From NCBI RefSeq assembly GCF_013618635.1, contig NZ_JABLSJ010000003.1:362835-426834 (forward strand): 64,000 nt of DNA, in the 5' to 3' direction. Under the pieces are notes generated by a model. It did no database searches. It was not told where the DNA came from and saw only the letters and a program-made list of their open reading frames with translations. Positions 63,078-64,000 of the stretch are shown here, in pieces. The DNA is from Thalassobacillus sp. CUG 92003. Lineage in GTDB: Bacteria > Bacillota > Bacilli > Bacillales > Halobacillaceae. The translations under genes and the position numbers were made by a program. The stretch's first letter is position 1. The number at the start of each line of letters is the position of its first letter.

Positions 63078-63270
63078 CTGAGTTCCCTCCAATTCAATAT
63101 ATTATCTCACTACTGAAAAGCCCCCGTTACGTGAAGACTCGATATCAAGATATTTTTAGAGTCATATGCAACTAATCAAATTATCAATCGTTAAATTTTT
63201 TTAGTGCTTCCTTCTTCTTCTGTATCATATGTGTTAAAGCGTATAGGAACTTTAGATATCGAGAAGAGTG

Positions 63271-63489
63271 TTAAATTGATAAAGATACAAAAGCTAAAAA
63301 AACAATAATAAACAGCCAGCCTGTCATTTTTCTCTCTTTACTAAATTCCTCCACACCTATTACCAACAATAATAATCCTAAGAATATATCCATTTGGGTG
63401 TTGAATTTAAAGTCCATATTAATCAGTCCGTATAATCCATATATAATAACTATTACCGCTAGCACGTACTTCGAGATTTTTAGCCACAT
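63271..63489 (-). CDS. Small membrane protein (DUF3953-like)
   Basis: A 72-residue protein with two or three hydrophobic helices (ISKYVLAVIVIIYGLYGLIN, IFLGLLLLVIGVEEFSKERK, GWLFIIVFLAFVSLSI). The size and the GLLLLVIGVEE segment fit DUF3953. GCGAGGGAATA precedes the ATG. Function unknown. Confidence 0.6.
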   Translation of the reverse strand: MWLKISKYVLAVIVIIYGLYGLINMDFKFNTQMDIFLGLLLLVIGVEEFSKERKMTGWLFIIVFLAFVSLSI

Positions 63490-63631
63490 AAATATTCCCT
63501 CGCCTTAGAATAGTCCCCAATAACTTATATCCCTTTTTTAATAAAACATTCTATTTTATGTAAGAAGTCAAACTATTTTAGTTTCAACTTACTTATCTAC
63601 AATGAGCTTTAGCTAACATGCTAATTCTTAA

Positions 63632-63811
63632 TTAAAGGAAGTAGCTAATTATTGAAAGAATAATCATTATAAACGCACTTCCAAACATAAAATACAAAAG
63701 TATCTTGGTTGGTAAAGGTACCTTTCCCGCAGTGTTTTTCGCATAACCTTCGATATTCTGTTTGTGGGCTATAGCATCATTGAACGGTTTATTATAGTTT
63801 CCATTACTCAT
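63632..63811 (-). CDS. Small hypothetical membrane protein
   Basis: From the ATG at 63811 (MSNGNYNKPFNDAIAHKQNI) the protein has 59 residues and one C-terminal transmembrane helix (LPTKILLYFMFGSAFIMIIL). GGAGGTG lies 13 bases upstream, slightly far. An upstream ATG at 63889 would add 26 residues but overlaps that ribosome binding site, so I prefer the shorter form. Unknown family. Confidence 0.5.
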   Translation of the reverse strand: MSNGNYNKPFNDAIAHKQNIEGYAKNTAGKVPLPTKILLYFMFGSAFIMIILSIISYFL

Positions 63812-64000
63812 ATATGATTTAGCACCTCCACTATACAAGTTCAATAATTTTCCTAATTCTCCTCTACCGAAAACCCTAGTAGTAAACATACAGTTTAGAC
63901 TAATTTTAGTTTCAAAGCTGACTATTAATGAAGTTTGTTTAAAGTAAAGCCCCCTCGTATAATACTTATAAGAGCTCTTCCTAGAGGAATTTCCAGTTGG

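Larger units (their letters stand above)
61891..63150. repeat. Copies of a short intergenic repeat (consensus near GAAGACTCGATATCAAGAT)
   Basis: Related sequences occur at about 61931-61950, 62337-62355, 62907-62930 and 63133-63150, and outside this span at 57690-57710. Each has GAAGA(C/T)TCG or TAAGACT followed by a TCAAG/TCGAG half, a small near-palindrome. Several are preceded by GCCCCC or GCCC about 12 bases upstream; at 61894-61924 that forms a hairpin with GGGGGC. They sit after or between small genes, so they may be terminator-associated or small mobile repeats. Confidence 0.5.

Noticed and set aside
61891..63150. CRISPR array
   Set aside because: The repeats are irregularly spaced by hundreds of bases, vary in sequence and are separated by genes; no cas genes are present.

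Overview
The window comes from a low-GC Gram-positive bacterium of the Bacillaceae. The evidence is strong AGGAGG-type ribosome binding sites, CcpA cre sites, a SigL-type sigma-54 gene, an RsbR-type STAS protein, a YkoEDC-type ECF transporter and TPP riboswitches. A halophilic or marine genus such as Halobacillus or Thalassobacillus would fit, but I cannot fix the genus. I see no rRNA, tRNA, CRISPR array or complete insertion sequence.

Layout. (1) 1-3 kb: an IclR-type regulator cut by the window edge, a TIM-barrel-like protein and an alpha-ketoglutaric-semialdehyde-type dehydrogenase. (2) 3.4-4.8 kb: rpoN (sigL) with a cre site in its leader. (3) 4.8-16.5 kb: one seven-gene leftward operon for alpha-glucoside use (ROK regulator, two permeases, binding protein, a very large GH31 protein, a second GH31 enzyme, a GH13 enzyme). 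It has no ABC ATPase of its own. (4) 17-20 kb: a DUF2254 membrane protein, a decayed gene and a decayed piece of a second rpoN. (5) 20.2-25.8 kb: gapN with a damaged start, a DrrAB-like ABC exporter, a sulfotransferase and a frameshifted tetR with shared operator-like repeats. (6) 25.8-31.2 kb: a thiamin-pyrimidine salvage operon (ylmB, tenA, ykoE, ykoD, ykoC) behind two TPP riboswitches in tandem, each with its own terminator. (7) 31.4-35 kb: a candidate small RNA, an RsbR-like protein and membrane proteins. (8) 35.9-44.7 kb: a four-carbon sugar-acid (tetronate-type) catabolic cluster with a TctABC tripartite transporter, a GntR regulator and a promoter carrying both a cre site and a 12-bp inverted-repeat operator.

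(9) 44.8-46.4 kb is a gene graveyard: broken galE, the 3' end of galK, a broken response regulator and the first part of an amidase. (10) 46.5-50.0 kb is a sharply different, high-GC, actinobacterial-looking ABC ATPase plus FtsX-type permease pair. Its ATPase gene starts on a Bacillus-style ribosome binding site and short AT-rich leader, and a second, truncated copy of the ATPase start lies just upstream. (11) 50.0-56.1 kb, AT-rich again: an MGDG-synthase-like glycosyltransferase, a two-component system, an MFS transporter and a GtrA protein. (12) 56.2-64 kb: remnants (SDR, ATP-grasp, a duplicated flavodoxin-like gene, an MFS gene with two frameshifts), a LysR regulator and small proteins, with copies of a short intergenic repeat.

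The most unusual items are the captured high-GC exporter, the tandem riboswitches, the large GH31 fusion and the candidate small RNA. Many broken genes carry single-base changes in short homopolymers, so assembly error must be excluded before treating every one as real decay.
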